Assembly (NCBI GenBank): GCA_020200235.1
Contig: JAIVJC010000134.1
Location: forward strand, 1 to 64,000
DNA from: Acidobacteriota bacterium
Lineage (GTDB): Bacteria > Acidobacteriota > Blastocatellia > Pyrinomonadales > Pyrinomonadaceae
Direction: 5' to 3'
DNA: 64,000 nt
Positions 55,259 through 63,499 of the stretch are shown piece by piece. The translations under genes and the position numbers were made by a program. The notes under the pieces were generated by a model. It made no database searches. It was not told the DNA's origin and was given only the letters and a program-made list of their open reading frames with translations. The first letter of the stretch is position 1. Each line of letters opens with the position of its first letter.

Positions 55259-55313
55259 GCGCCTCTGCGACTCCAGCGTGAGAAAAATTTTCACGCTGGA
55301 GTCGCAGAGGCGC
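55259..55313. repeat. Perfect 23-bp palindrome L
   Basis: Bases 55259-55281 pair perfectly with 55291-55313 around a nine-base AT-rich loop. The arm begins GCGCCTCTGCG, a sequence shared with the outer arms of repeat J (complement CGCAGAGGCGC). It fills the gap between the PhzF start and the stop of the next gene. No T-run follows on the minus strand, so it is not a normal terminator. Confidence 0.85.
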
Positions 55314-55320
55314 GAAGAGA

Positions 55321-56520
55321 CTACAAACTATCGAGCGCGCGACCGAAGTCTTTGATCAGGTCAGCCTCGTCCTCGATGCCGACGGAGACGCGCACGAGGC
55401 TGTCGCCGACGCCCATCGCCCGCCGCTGCTCGGCGGTCAGAGCCTTCGCCCACATCGCCGCCGGGTGGACGAGCAGCGTCTCGTAGCCGCCGAGGCTCGC
55501 GGCGTAGACGCCGATCCTGAGCGACGCGATGAAGCGCTCCGCCGCCTCGTAGCCGCCGCGCAGCTCCACGCTCAGGACGCCCGTGAACCCGCTCATCTGT
55601 CGGCGCGCCAGCTCGTGCTGCGGGTGCGACTCCAAGCCGGGGTAGAAGACGCGCTCGACCTTCGCGTGGCTTTCGAGGAAGCGCGCGAGCGCGAGCGCGT
55701 TCCGGTTGTGCCGCTCGACTCTCAAGCCCATCGTGCGCAAACCCCGCAGCAGCAGCCACGAGTCGAAGGGACTTAATGACGCCCCCGCCACGAGCCCGAA
55801 CCTCCACGCGCGCCCGATTAACTCACTCGATCCGACGACGAGCCCCGCCGTCACGTCGTGATGACCGCCGATGTACTTCGTCGCGCTGTGGACGACGACA
55901 TCAATTCCAAGCTCGATCGGTCGCTGGTTGACGGGCGTGGCGAAGGTGTTGTCGCACATCGTCACGACATTGCGCGCGCGCGCGACTTCAGCGACCGCGC
56001 GCAGGTCTGTCAGAGTCATCAGCGGGTTCGTCGGCGTCTCCGTGTAGACGAGCTTCGTGTTCGGTCGCATCGCGCGCGCGAAGTTTTCCGGATCGGTGTT
56101 GTCGACGAAGGTGCGCTCCATGCCCCAGCGCGGCAGGAGGTTTTCGAACATCGACAGAGTGTTGCCGTAGAGGCTGCGCTGCGCGACGACGTGATCGCCC
56201 TTTTCCAGCAGCGACATCGCGGCGGTGAAGATCGCGCCCATGCCCGATCCCGTGACGAACGCCGCCTCGCCGCCTTCGAGCGAAGCCGCGAGCCGCTCGA
56301 CCTGCGCGTGCGTCGGGTTGCCGTAGCGCGTGTAGAACTCCGAGGGGTGGACGGAGGTCGCCAGCCCGACGAAGTGTTCGGGCGAGTCCGCGCTGAACGT
56401 GGAGGTCTGCCAGATGGGTGGCGCGACCGAGTGCGTCGCGTTGAGGTCGCGGTCGCCGTGCGCGAGCCGCGTCTGCAAGCCCTCCCACACGTCGTGGTCG
56501 TCCCTTTTCTCGTCGCTCAT
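55321..56520 (-). CDS. Trans-sulfuration PLP enzyme (cystathionine gamma-synthase/lyase family)
   Basis: 399 residues, complete. [14 protein letters not shown] and [19 protein letters not shown] at the N-terminus, [23 protein letters not shown], the PLP lysine in [11 protein letters not shown] (about residue 215) and [18 protein letters not shown]. The family covers cystathionine gamma-synthase, gamma-lyase, O-acetylhomoserine sulfhydrylase and methionine gamma-lyase; sequence alone does not decide. ATG 56520 has AAGGAAA upstream. The following gene, a MocR regulator, starts divergently. Confidence 0.9.
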   Translation of the reverse strand: MSDEKRDDHDVWEGLQTRLAHGDRDLNATHSVAPPIWQTSTFSADSPEHFVGLATSVHPSEFYTRYGNPTHAQVERLAASLEGGEAAFVTGSGMGAIFTAAMSLLEKGDHVVAQRSLYGNTLSMFENLLPRWGMERTFVDNTDPENFARAMRPNTKLVYTETPTNPLMTLTDLRAVAEVARARNVVTMCDNTFATPVNQRPIELGIDVVVHSATKYIGGHHDVTAGLVVGSSELIGRAWRFGLVAGASLSPFDSWLLLRGLRTMGLRVERHNRNALALARFLESHAKVERVFYPGLESHPQHELARRQMSGFTGVLSVELRGGYEAAERFIASLRIGVYAASLGGYETLLVHPAAMWAKALTAEQRRAMGVGDSLVRVSVGIEDEADLIKDFGRALDSL

Positions 56521-56657
56521 GCTCTCTTTTCCTTTCAGCCGCGCCCCACGCGTCGTCAGCAACGCGCCGCAGCGAATGTTATACTTGCCGCGCCCTCGTT
56601 TCGGAAAGAGCCAATTTCGCGGTGGCACATTGTCCGCGACTTACGGCGGCGGTAACG

Positions 56658-58139
56658 ATGGACTTCACGAAACTCAGTCTGAAACGCGACAGCTCGGAGC
56701 CGCTCTACCTGCAACTGCTCGCCGCGCTCGAAGGGGCGGTGCGCGAGGGCGCGCTCGACGCGGGCGAGCGCCTGCCGTCGGAGCGCGAGCTGGCGTCGCG
56801 GCTCGGCTTGAGCCGCACGACCGTGGCGGGCGCGTACCGCGAGCTGGAGGCGCGCGGGCTCGTGCGCAGCCACGTCGGGCGCGGCACGTTCGTCTGCGCC
56901 ACGCCCGAGGCGGCGGACGCGCCCTTCGCGTGGCGCGGCAAGGTCTCGGCGTCGGTCGCCTACTTCGGCTACAGCCATGGCTTGCGCCACCTCATGCTCA
57001 GCGGCTTGAGCCCCGGCGTCATCTCCTTCGCCGCGGGCGCGCCCGCCTTCGAGTGCTTCCCCATCGAAGACTACCTGCGCTTCACCGAGCACGCGCTGCG
57101 CCGCCACGCCTCCGTCGCGCTCGGCATCGCGCCGACCGAGGGGCAGCCGCGCCTGCGCCGCGCCGTCGGCGAGCGCTTCAACACGAAGGCGGAGCGCGTC
57201 CTCATCCTCTCGGGATCGCAGCAGGGCATCGATCTGATCGCGCGCTGCCTGATCGACGCGGGCGACTACGTCGTCGTCGACCGCCCCGGCTACGTCGGCG
57301 CGATCCAGACCTTCCGCGCGGCGGGCGCGAACCTCGTCGGCTGGGACACCGCGCGCGCGAGCCTCGACGAGTTGGAAGACCTGCTCGTGCGCTACCGCCC
57401 GAAACTGATCTACACCGATCCGACCTTCCAGAACCCGACGGGCCGCGTGATGAGTCTGAGGGAGCGGCAGGACCTGCTGAAGCTCGCCGCGCGCTACCAC
57501 ACGCCCGTCGTCGAAGACGATCCGTGGAGCGAGACTTATCTCGACGCGGCGCCGCCCCCGCCGCCGCTCTATCACCTGGACGCGCACAACATCGTCATCC
57601 ACCTCGGCACGTTCTCGAAGACGCTCGCGCCGGGCTTGCGCCTCGGCTGGCTCGCCGCCTCCGAGTACATCGTCGATCAGCTCGCGCTCATCAAGCAGCA
57701 CGAGAACCTGTTCACCGAGGGCTTGGGGCAGTTCGTCATCGCGGATTTCTTAACGAGCGGTCGCTACGACGCGCACATGGACGCGCTGCGCAGGGAGCAC
57801 GCGCGCAAGCGCGACCTGATGCGGCGCGCGCTGGAAAAGTACGCGCGACCGCACGGGCTCACGTTTAACCAGCCGCGCGGCGGGCTTCACTTCTGGTGCC
57901 GGCTGCCGCGCGGGCTCGAAGCGCGCGCCGTGCTGGAAGCCGCCGTCACGGAGGGCGTGGCGTTCGCGCCCGGCGAGATGTTCTACCCGGACGCGGCGGG
58001 CAGGGACGAGTTGCGCCTGTGCTTCTCGTCGGCGCCCGCCGAGAGGATCGAGGAGGGCGTCGCGCGCTTCGAGCGTGCGCTCGCCGTCGCCGCGTCTTCG
58101 ACGCCGCGGCGCGGGCAGATGAACGTGCCGGTCGTGTGA
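56658..58139 (+). CDS. MocR-type regulator: GntR HTH fused to aminotransferase domain
   Basis: 493 residues. An N-terminal winged helix (YLQLLAALEGAVREG, LPSERELASRLGLSRTTVAG, RSHVGRGTFV) precedes a class I aminotransferase fold with PLP Lys in GTFSKTLAPGLRLGWL (about residue 323) and VVEDDPWSE. MocR proteins use PLP or aminoacyl-PLP as an effector. Divergent from the trans-sulfuration gene with about 140 bp between, so it may control that gene; that is inference. An in-frame ATG at 56622 is possible. Confidence 0.92.
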   Translation: MDFTKLSLKRDSSEPLYLQLLAALEGAVREGALDAGERLPSERELASRLGLSRTTVAGAYRELEARGLVRSHVGRGTFVCATPEAADAPFAWRGKVSASVAYFGYSHGLRHLMLSGLSPGVISFAAGAPAFECFPIEDYLRFTEHALRRHASVALGIAPTEGQPRLRRAVGERFNTKAERVLILSGSQQGIDLIARCLIDAGDYVVVDRPGYVGAIQTFRAAGANLVGWDTARASLDELEDLLVRYRPKLIYTDPTFQNPTGRVMSLRERQDLLKLAARYHTPVVEDDPWSETYLDAAPPPPPLYHLDAHNIVIHLGTFSKTLAPGLRLGWLAASEYIVDQLALIKQHENLFTEGLGQFVIADFLTSGRYDAHMDALRREHARKRDLMRRALEKYARPHGLTFNQPRGGLHFWCRLPRGLEARAVLEAAVTEGVAFAPGEMFYPDAAGRDELRLCFSSAPAERIEEGVARFERALAVAASSTPRRGQMNVPVV

Positions 58140-58165
58140 GCGGGGCGGTCGTCGTAGGGAGTCGC

Positions 58166-59782
58166 GTGGAAAAAATCGTCGAGTGCGTGCCGAACTTCAG
58201 CGAGGGTCGCCGATCCGACGTGGTCGCGCGCCTCGTCGCGGCGGTCGACGCGGTCGAAGGCGTCGCGGTGCTCGGCACGCACGCGGACGCGGATCACAAC
58301 CGATCCGTGATCACCTTCGTCGGCGAGCCGCAACGGGTCGTCGAAGCCGCGCTGCGCGCGGCGCGCGTGGCTGTCGAGGCCATCGATCTGCGCGGGCACG
58401 CGGGGCAGCACCCGAGGGTCGGCGCGTTGGACGTGCTGCCGTTCGTGCCCGTGCGCGGCGTGACGTTGGAAGAGTGCGTCGGGCTCGCGCACGAGGCGGG
58501 CGGGCGGCTGTGGGACGAACTGAAAGTTCCCGTCTACTTCTACGAGAGCGCGGCGCGCAAGCCCGACCGCGTGAACCTTGAGGACGTGCGGCGCAAGGGC
58601 TTCGAGCAGTTGCGCGAAGAGATCGGCGTGATGCCGGAGCGCGCGCCGGACGTGGGCGGCGCGCGGCTGCACGAGTCGGCGGGCGCATCAATCGTCGGCG
58701 CGCGCTCGTTCCTCATCGCTTACAACGTGAATTTGAACACGGGCGATCAGCGGATCGCGCGCCGCGTCGCGCGGGCCGTGCGCGGTCGCGACGGCGGCTT
58801 GCGCTACCTGAAGGCGCTCGGCTTCGCGCTGCCGGAGCGGGGCTTGACGCAGGTCTCGATGAACCTCGTGCGCTTCGAGAGGACGACGCTGCACCACGCC
58901 TTCGAGGCGGTGAGGAGGGAAGCCGCGCGCTGGGGCGTCTCGGTCGCGGGCAGCGAGATCGTCGGGCTCGTGCCGCAAGCCGCGCTCGACCGCGCCGCCG
59001 ACTATTTCCTGCGCGTCGAAAACTTCTCGCCCGAACTCGTCCTCGAAAACCGCATCGCCGCCGCACTCGCGCGCAAAGCTTCCGCGACCGCGGGCGCGGT
59101 CGACGAGGAGGCTGCGGAGAAAGTTGAGAAGGTCGCATTGCAACTCGAACGCGAGGCTCAGCCCGCGCCGCCGCAGGTTCAGCCCGCGGTGTCGCGTCAA
59201 CTCGTCGGCGACGTGGCGGGCGGCGGGGCGGCGGCGGCGCAGGCGGCTGTCGTCGCGGCGGCGCTCGGCGAGATGGTGGCGCGCCTGGTCGAGCGCAAGG
59301 CGGGGCAGGAGGACGCGAGCCGCGAGGCGCGCGAGGCTCTACAGGAGTTGGGCGAGTTGCGCGCGCGGCTCGCGGACGCAGCCGACGAGGACGAAGCCGC
59401 GTTCGCCGAAGTGCTCGCGGCGCGCAGGATGCCGCGCGCGGGCGACGAAGAGAGGCGGGAGCGCGAGGTCGCCGTCGAGTGGGCGCTCAAGGGCGCGGCG
59501 AACGTGCCGCTGGAGGTGGCGCGCCACGGCGTGCGCGTCGCGGAGATTCTGGAGACGCTCGCGGAGCTCGGCGATCCGGCGTGGCTCTCGGACGCGGGCG
59601 TCGGCGCGCAGCTCGCGCTCGCGGCGGTGGTCGGCGCGCGCTACAACGTGCTGGTGAACGTCGCGGAGGTTGAAGACGAGGAGTTCGCCGCCGAGCACCG
59701 CGCGCGCGCCGACGATCTGCTGGAGCGCGCCCGCGAGATCGCCGCGCGCGTCGAAGAGATGTTGACTGACTCGATCGGGTGA
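58166..59782 (+). CDS. ftcD: Bifunctional glutamate formimidoyltransferase / formimidoyl-THF cyclodeaminase
   Basis: 538 residues with both halves of FTCD: the transferase part from EKIVECVPNFSEGRRSD, THADADHNRSVITFVGEP and AHEAGGRLWDELKVPVYFYE to about 330, and the helical cyclodeaminase from about 345 (SRQLVGDVAGGGAAAAQAAV, GARYNVLVNVAEV). The enzyme moves the formimino group from histidine breakdown to tetrahydrofolate. GTG 58166 is chosen for AGGGAG upstream and the canonical VEKIVECVPNFSEG start. No hut genes are nearby. Confidence 0.94.
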   Translation: MEKIVECVPNFSEGRRSDVVARLVAAVDAVEGVAVLGTHADADHNRSVITFVGEPQRVVEAALRAARVAVEAIDLRGHAGQHPRVGALDVLPFVPVRGVTLEECVGLAHEAGGRLWDELKVPVYFYESAARKPDRVNLEDVRRKGFEQLREEIGVMPERAPDVGGARLHESAGASIVGARSFLIAYNVNLNTGDQRIARRVARAVRGRDGGLRYLKALGFALPERGLTQVSMNLVRFERTTLHHAFEAVRREAARWGVSVAGSEIVGLVPQAALDRAADYFLRVENFSPELVLENRIAAALARKASATAGAVDEEAAEKVEKVALQLEREAQPAPPQVQPAVSRQLVGDVAGGGAAAAQAAVVAAALGEMVARLVERKAGQEDASREAREALQELGELRARLADAADEDEAAFAEVLAARRMPRAGDEERREREVAVEWALKGAANVPLEVARHGVRVAEILETLAELGDPAWLSDAGVGAQLALAAVVGARYNVLVNVAEVEDEEFAAEHRARADDLLERAREIAARVEEMLTDSIG

Positions 59783-59787
59783 GAGAG

Positions 59788-60114
59788 ATGACGAACGGCG
59801 GACACGAGGGCAACGGTCGGGAGCGCAGGGAGGACGAGCGGGCGCGCGTCTCGCTCGAAGCGTGGTGGGAGGGGATGACGGGCAGGCACGAGGCGCGCGT
59901 CTCCGACATCTCGATGGGGGGCTGCTTCATCGACACGCAGGGCGCGGCGGGGTTGGGCGAGCTGATCGTCTTCGCGATCAGGAAGCCCGACGGCGGGTGG
60001 CTGGCGCTGCGCGGCGAGGTCGTCTCCGTCGATCCGCACACCGGCTTCAGCGTGGTCTACACTTTTCTGACCGACGAGGAGCAGCAGGAGCTGAAACGTC
60101 TCGGCACGATCTGA
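59788..60114 (+). CDS. PilZ-domain protein
   Basis: 108 residues. A charged N-terminus carries the arginine motif (RERREDERARVSL), followed by DISMGGCFIDTQ, which fits the PilZ (D/N)xSxxG motif, and ALRGEVVSVDPHTGFSVVYT. PilZ domains bind cyclic di-GMP and act as small adaptors in motility, adhesion or exopolysaccharide control. It starts 6 bp after ftcD, so the two share a transcript. No other c-di-GMP gene is visible. Confidence 0.85.
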   Translation: MTNGGHEGNGRERREDERARVSLEAWWEGMTGRHEARVSDISMGGCFIDTQGAAGLGELIVFAIRKPDGGWLALRGEVVSVDPHTGFSVVYTFLTDEEQQELKRLGTI

Positions 60115-60131
60115 CGCGCCAGGTTAACGCG

Positions 60132-60542
60132 CTAGCGGGCGCGCCCGCCGAAGTCGAGCCAGAGCAGCGCCGCCCCGAAGAAGCCGCAGCCCAGCGAGTC
60201 AAAGACGGTCCAGTAGAGCGGCATCCCCTCCGTGTGATCGATCAGGAAGAAGACGGGCGCGGCGAGCAGGAACGCGACGCCGTTGAGGATGACGAGCTTG
60301 CGGTAACGCTCGACGTCAGTGGCTAAGACAAACAAAGAGACGCCGTGCATCCCGTAGGCGTAGGACGCCTGCCGGATCATGAACATGAGCACCGCGCCGC
60401 GCGGCATCTCGCCCAAGCCCAGCCACTCGTGCGACGCCTCCATCCACGAGCGCGGCATCACGACCGCCCCGAACGCCAGCAGCTCGACCGCGCCCGCCAG
60501 CCTCAGCAGCCACGCCTGTAGTCGCCTGCGATCCATACTCAT
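60132..60542 (-). CDS. Small four-helix membrane protein
   Basis: 136 residues: LRLAGAVELLAFGAVVMP, MIRQASYAYGMHGVSLFVLA, VILNGVAFLLAAPVFFLID and TVFDSLGCGFFGAALLWL make about four membrane segments. The ATG at 60542 is preferred; an in-frame ATG at 60668 would add a basic non-conserved stretch. No family recognised. It is convergent with the PilZ gene. Confidence 0.65.
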   Translation of the reverse strand: MSMDRRRLQAWLLRLAGAVELLAFGAVVMPRSWMEASHEWLGLGEMPRGAVLMFMIRQASYAYGMHGVSLFVLATDVERYRKLVILNGVAFLLAAPVFFLIDHTEGMPLYWTVFDSLGCGFFGAALLWLDFGGRAR

Positions 60543-60791
60543 CACGGTGCCCCCCTTAGCAGCGACCATCACGCGGCGCGTCCCCCGACGACGGATTAGA
60601 GACGAGCGTCCGAAGCGAACCCGTCGAGGCGTCGGGTCGAACGAGTTGTTGGATTTCGTCCGACGCAACCGCGCGCACTTCTACGAATGAACGTGGTAGA
60701 GCGTCGCGCCGGGGATGTTGATGTTGAAAGACGAGCTGAGGGCGCGTCCGTTCGAAGCGCCCGTCGGGCGATGGTCGGTCGGCGCGCGAGC

Positions 60792-61193
60792 CTACTCGGC
60801 GACCGCTTCGGCGAATTGCTTCGTGTCGGTGTACTGCTGGAACCTGACTACTCTTCCTTCCCGCAGACTCCAGACGTGCGCGAACTGCGCGCGCACTTCC
60901 TTGCCCCTGACTTTGTGCTTCCCGCTGTAGGTGCCGAGCACCACGATCCGCTCGCCGGCATCAAGCCACTCCTCCGGCGTGACGGTGAATCCATCCCACT
61001 CGGACGCGAGCCGCATGAACACCCCTTCGAGCACCGCCTGCGGTCCGACGTAGGGGTTGCGATCCGCGTAGATGAAATTCTCCGCCTCGTTCCACTCGAT
61101 GCCCTGATCCATCTGACCGAGGACGGTCGGGACGTCGCCCCGACCGAACGCATCGTACAACCCCCTGACGACTTCGACATTCTCCCTCGACAT
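60792..61193 (-). CDS. SnoaL/NTF2-like protein
   Basis: 133 residues: SRENVEVVRGLYDAFGRGD gives the typical first helix, then LGQMDQGIEWNEAE, VLEGVFMRLASEWDGFTV and GKHKVRGKEVRAQFAHVWSL. This cone-shaped fold occurs in hydrolases, isomerases and binding proteins; a role is not predictable. ATG 61193 has GAGG upstream; an earlier in-frame ATG at 61238 overlaps the remnant next to it. Intact, unlike the fragment at 2984. Confidence 0.85.
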   Translation of the reverse strand: MSRENVEVVRGLYDAFGRGDVPTVLGQMDQGIEWNEAENFIYADRNPYVGPQAVLEGVFMRLASEWDGFTVTPEEWLDAGERIVVLGTYSGKHKVRGKEVRAQFAHVWSLREGRVVRFQQYTDTKQFAEAVAE

Positions 61194-61234
61194 GGCAGCC
61201 TCCTCGAAGAAAGTGGGATACGCCGGCGGCGAAA

Positions 61235-61557
61235 TCAATCGGCTCTTTTTAGCTCGCCCAACAATTCAAACATCTTCTCATCCGACGAGCACAGGAATTT
61301 CAACGCATCCTTCGCGGGCTCGACGACGATCGTCGAATCGAAAGCCTCGCCCGCCGTGCCGCGAAGTTTACCTTCCTTAATCGCCGCCCTGAACATCGCG
61401 GGAGGGCGAGCGACAGTTTCAACGAATCATTCTCGATCCTGTATCTGATGACCAGGTGCCCCTTGTGCTCCTTCTTTTCCGCCCTTCCCGTGTACGTAGC
61501 GCCTTCGTCGGGCGCGGCTAGCTTACAGCCTTTAGTCTTCGCTGATCCACCGCAACT
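61235..61557 (-). pseudogene. Remnant of an unrecognised gene, truncated and frameshifted
   Basis: Directly after the stop codon of the glycosyltransferase gene the same frame reads SCGGSAKTKGCKLAAPDEGA and on to RIENDSLKLSLALP (near 61405), then the coding pattern moves to another frame: MFRAAIKEGKLRGTAGEAF to GELKRAD and a stop at 61235. Codon use and hydrophilic pattern look like protein. The start is missing and one frame change is present. Either the 5' end was cut off when it came to lie behind the glycosyltransferase or the sequence has errors. Family unknown. Confidence 0.5.
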
Positions 61558-62283
61558 TCATCGCGGGCCTGCTTCGTACCACCCGCGCCAAGCCTTCTTC
61601 CTCCGCCGAAACATCAGGATGACCAGTGGGTTCGTCCAGATCAACGTGCGCCACAGCCCCCAACGGTCGAAGCGTCGGGCGGAGGGGACAACCTGTACGT
61701 CCTCTATGAAGCTGACGCCGCCCTTTCGCCGCCTCGCGAGCCGTTTCAAGCGCCAATAAAAATCTACGTCCTCGCCCATGAACAGCGTCTCGTCGTAACC
61801 TTTCAGCGCGAAGAAAACGTCCCTTCGGCAAAACTGCGTCGCGCCCTGCGCCATCCCCGTCATCTTCCCGACGACGCGCCAGAGTCGCAGGTAAATTTTC
61901 GACGTGAGCTTTGCGGGCCTGTAATCCGTGTCCACCGCGCCGCCGACGCAAGTGGGCTCAGCCATCGCGTCAACGACGCGCCGCAACAGCTCGTCCGGGA
62001 CGGTCGTGTCGGCGTCGACGAAAACTAAACAATCGCCGCCCGCGGATTCCGCCCCGGTGTTACGAACCTCCGCGACGTTGTGGCTTGTCTCCCTGACGAC
62101 GTTGGCGCCGAAATCGCGCGCGACACGAGCCGTCGAATCCGCGCTGTCGTTGTCGACTACGATGATCTCGACCGAAACGATTTCTTTCGCCCGCAAAAAA
62201 TCTGTCGCCCGCTTGAGACTGGCGAGCGTTTCGCCGATGTAATCTTCTTCGTTGAAAGCCGGGATGATAACTGAAATCAGCAT
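61558..62283 (-). CDS. Family 2 glycosyltransferase
   Basis: 241 residues, GT-A fold: ISVIIPAFNEEDYIGETLAS at the start, IIVVDNDSADSTARVARDFG, NVAEVRNTGAESAGGDCLVF, the metal motif DADTTVP, and GEDVDFYWRLKRLARRRKGG for the acceptor region. It transfers a sugar from a nucleotide donor to an unknown acceptor; no membrane segment except a possible C-terminal hydrophobic patch. The ATG at 62283 starts the conserved core. It follows the alpha/beta hydrolase by 20 bp. Confidence 0.9.
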   Translation of the reverse strand: MLISVIIPAFNEEDYIGETLASLKRATDFLRAKEIVSVEIIVVDNDSADSTARVARDFGANVVRETSHNVAEVRNTGAESAGGDCLVFVDADTTVPDELLRRVVDAMAEPTCVGGAVDTDYRPAKLTSKIYLRLWRVVGKMTGMAQGATQFCRRDVFFALKGYDETLFMGEDVDFYWRLKRLARRRKGGVSFIEDVQVVPSARRFDRWGLWRTLIWTNPLVILMFRRRKKAWRGWYEAGPR

Positions 62284-62303
62284 CGCTACGTCGCGCGCGG
62301 CGT

Positions 62304-63374
62304 CTAGAGGTGTCGGCGGAGGAAGGTGACGATCTTCCAGCCGTCGAGGTGCTTCCAGGGCGTCTCGCCGAGCGTGTAGTGACCGGACGGGATCCAGACC
62401 ACGTCGAGCGGGTGCCCGCTCTCGCGGACGCTCTCGGCGAAGTCGCGCGAGAGGTCGGGCGGGAAGGTGAGATCGTAGCGCGCGGAGATGAAGCGGATCG
62501 GTCGCGGCGGCAAGTCCGAGAGGCGCGGGGCGTAGGCTTGCGGGCTGACGGGGAGCCACGCCTCGCGCAGCTCTTCGAGCGTGAGCGCGTCGCCGACCCC
62601 GGCGCGGACGTGCGCCGTCGAGATGCCCCGCCACGTCACGTCGGCGACGTAGCCTGAGACGTGGTTGAAGACGCCGGTCTTTATGAGCGGCTCGTGCGCG
62701 AAGGCGAGGAAGGCGACGCACGAGCCGATGCTCGTGCCCAGGACGCCGACGCGCTCGTAGCCCTGGCGCGTGAGCCACAGGACCGCCGCGCGCGTGTCGA
62801 GCACCGCCTGGCGCATCGACTGGAGCGTGCGCCCGACGTTGGTCGAGACGAGGTGCTCGGCGCGCTCCATCTCGGGCGGCCGCCGCCCCGTGTGGTAGGG
62901 GAGCGTGAGCCTGAGCGCGGCGATGCCGAAGCGGTTGAGGACGTGGCAGAGCGCGACGTGGCTCGGCGGCTTCGCGTTCCACTCGGGGAGGACGACGACG
63001 GCGCGGCGCGTGTCGTTCGGCTTGCCGCCGAGCGTGAGTTCGGGGAAGAAGCGCGCGCGCGCGGTGTTGTTCTCGTGCGTGGGCGTGTGGACCGCGCTCG
63101 TCCAGGTCAGCTCGTCGCCTTCGAGGCGGAAGTCTTCGATCTCGGGCGGCGCGTAGAACTCTCGGCTCCGCTCGACGGCGCGGCGCGCGTACTCCGAGAC
63201 GACGCGGCGCGGGTCGTCGCCGTTGGCGTGATCGGAAACGAATTCGACGCCCCACTCGAAGGGGCGCACCACCCGGTTCGTGTCGCGCGTCGCGAGCCGC
63301 CGCTCGCGCGAGTGCATGTAGCGTGTGATCAAGTCTGCGTGAACACCCCTGACTAAGAGATGGGGAGAGTCCAT
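62304..63374 (-). CDS. Alpha/beta-hydrolase (ABHD18-like)
   Basis: 356 residues. The fold is seen in RRAVVVLPEWNAKPPSHVAL, IAALRLTLPYHTGRRPPEME and the nucleophile elbow GVLGTSIGSCVAFLAF, with FISARYDLTFPPDLS holding a likely acid and IPSGHYTLGETPWKHLDGW the catalytic His. This resembles ABHD18-like/DUF2048 proteins. Substrate unknown, probably an ester or lipid. No signal peptide. Confidence 0.8.
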   Translation of the reverse strand: MDSPHLLVRGVHADLITRYMHSRERRLATRDTNRVVRPFEWGVEFVSDHANGDDPRRVVSEYARRAVERSREFYAPPEIEDFRLEGDELTWTSAVHTPTHENNTARARFFPELTLGGKPNDTRRAVVVLPEWNAKPPSHVALCHVLNRFGIAALRLTLPYHTGRRPPEMERAEHLVSTNVGRTLQSMRQAVLDTRAAVLWLTRQGYERVGVLGTSIGSCVAFLAFAHEPLIKTGVFNHVSGYVADVTWRGISTAHVRAGVGDALTLEELREAWLPVSPQAYAPRLSDLPPRPIRFISARYDLTFPPDLSRDFAESVRESGHPLDVVWIPSGHYTLGETPWKHLDGWKIVTFLRRHL

Positions 63375-63428
63375 CCTAAAAGGCGGCGGGAAAGTAAGTC
63401 AAAAGCGGAAGGCGGTCGGCAAAAGAGA

Positions 63429-63473
63429 GGGCGGAGGAGACGGGCGAGTTTATTCGCCCGTCTCCTCCGCCCC
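63429..63473 (-). terminator. Rho-independent terminator of the subtilisin-like gene
   Basis: A 19-bp stem, 63429-63447 with 63455-63473, spans a short TTTAT-type loop. On the minus strand it is followed by a T-rich stretch ending TTTT. It lies 26 bp beyond the protease stop codon. Confidence 0.8.
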
Positions 63474-63499
63474 GAAAGCTTCCGCCCCGACCCGCAGCC

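Noticed and set aside
60590-60660. attC-like (integron) sequence upstream of the small membrane-protein gene
   Set aside because: One side resembles an attC half with AACAACTCGTTCGACCCGACG, but no matching second core site is present and there is no integrase.
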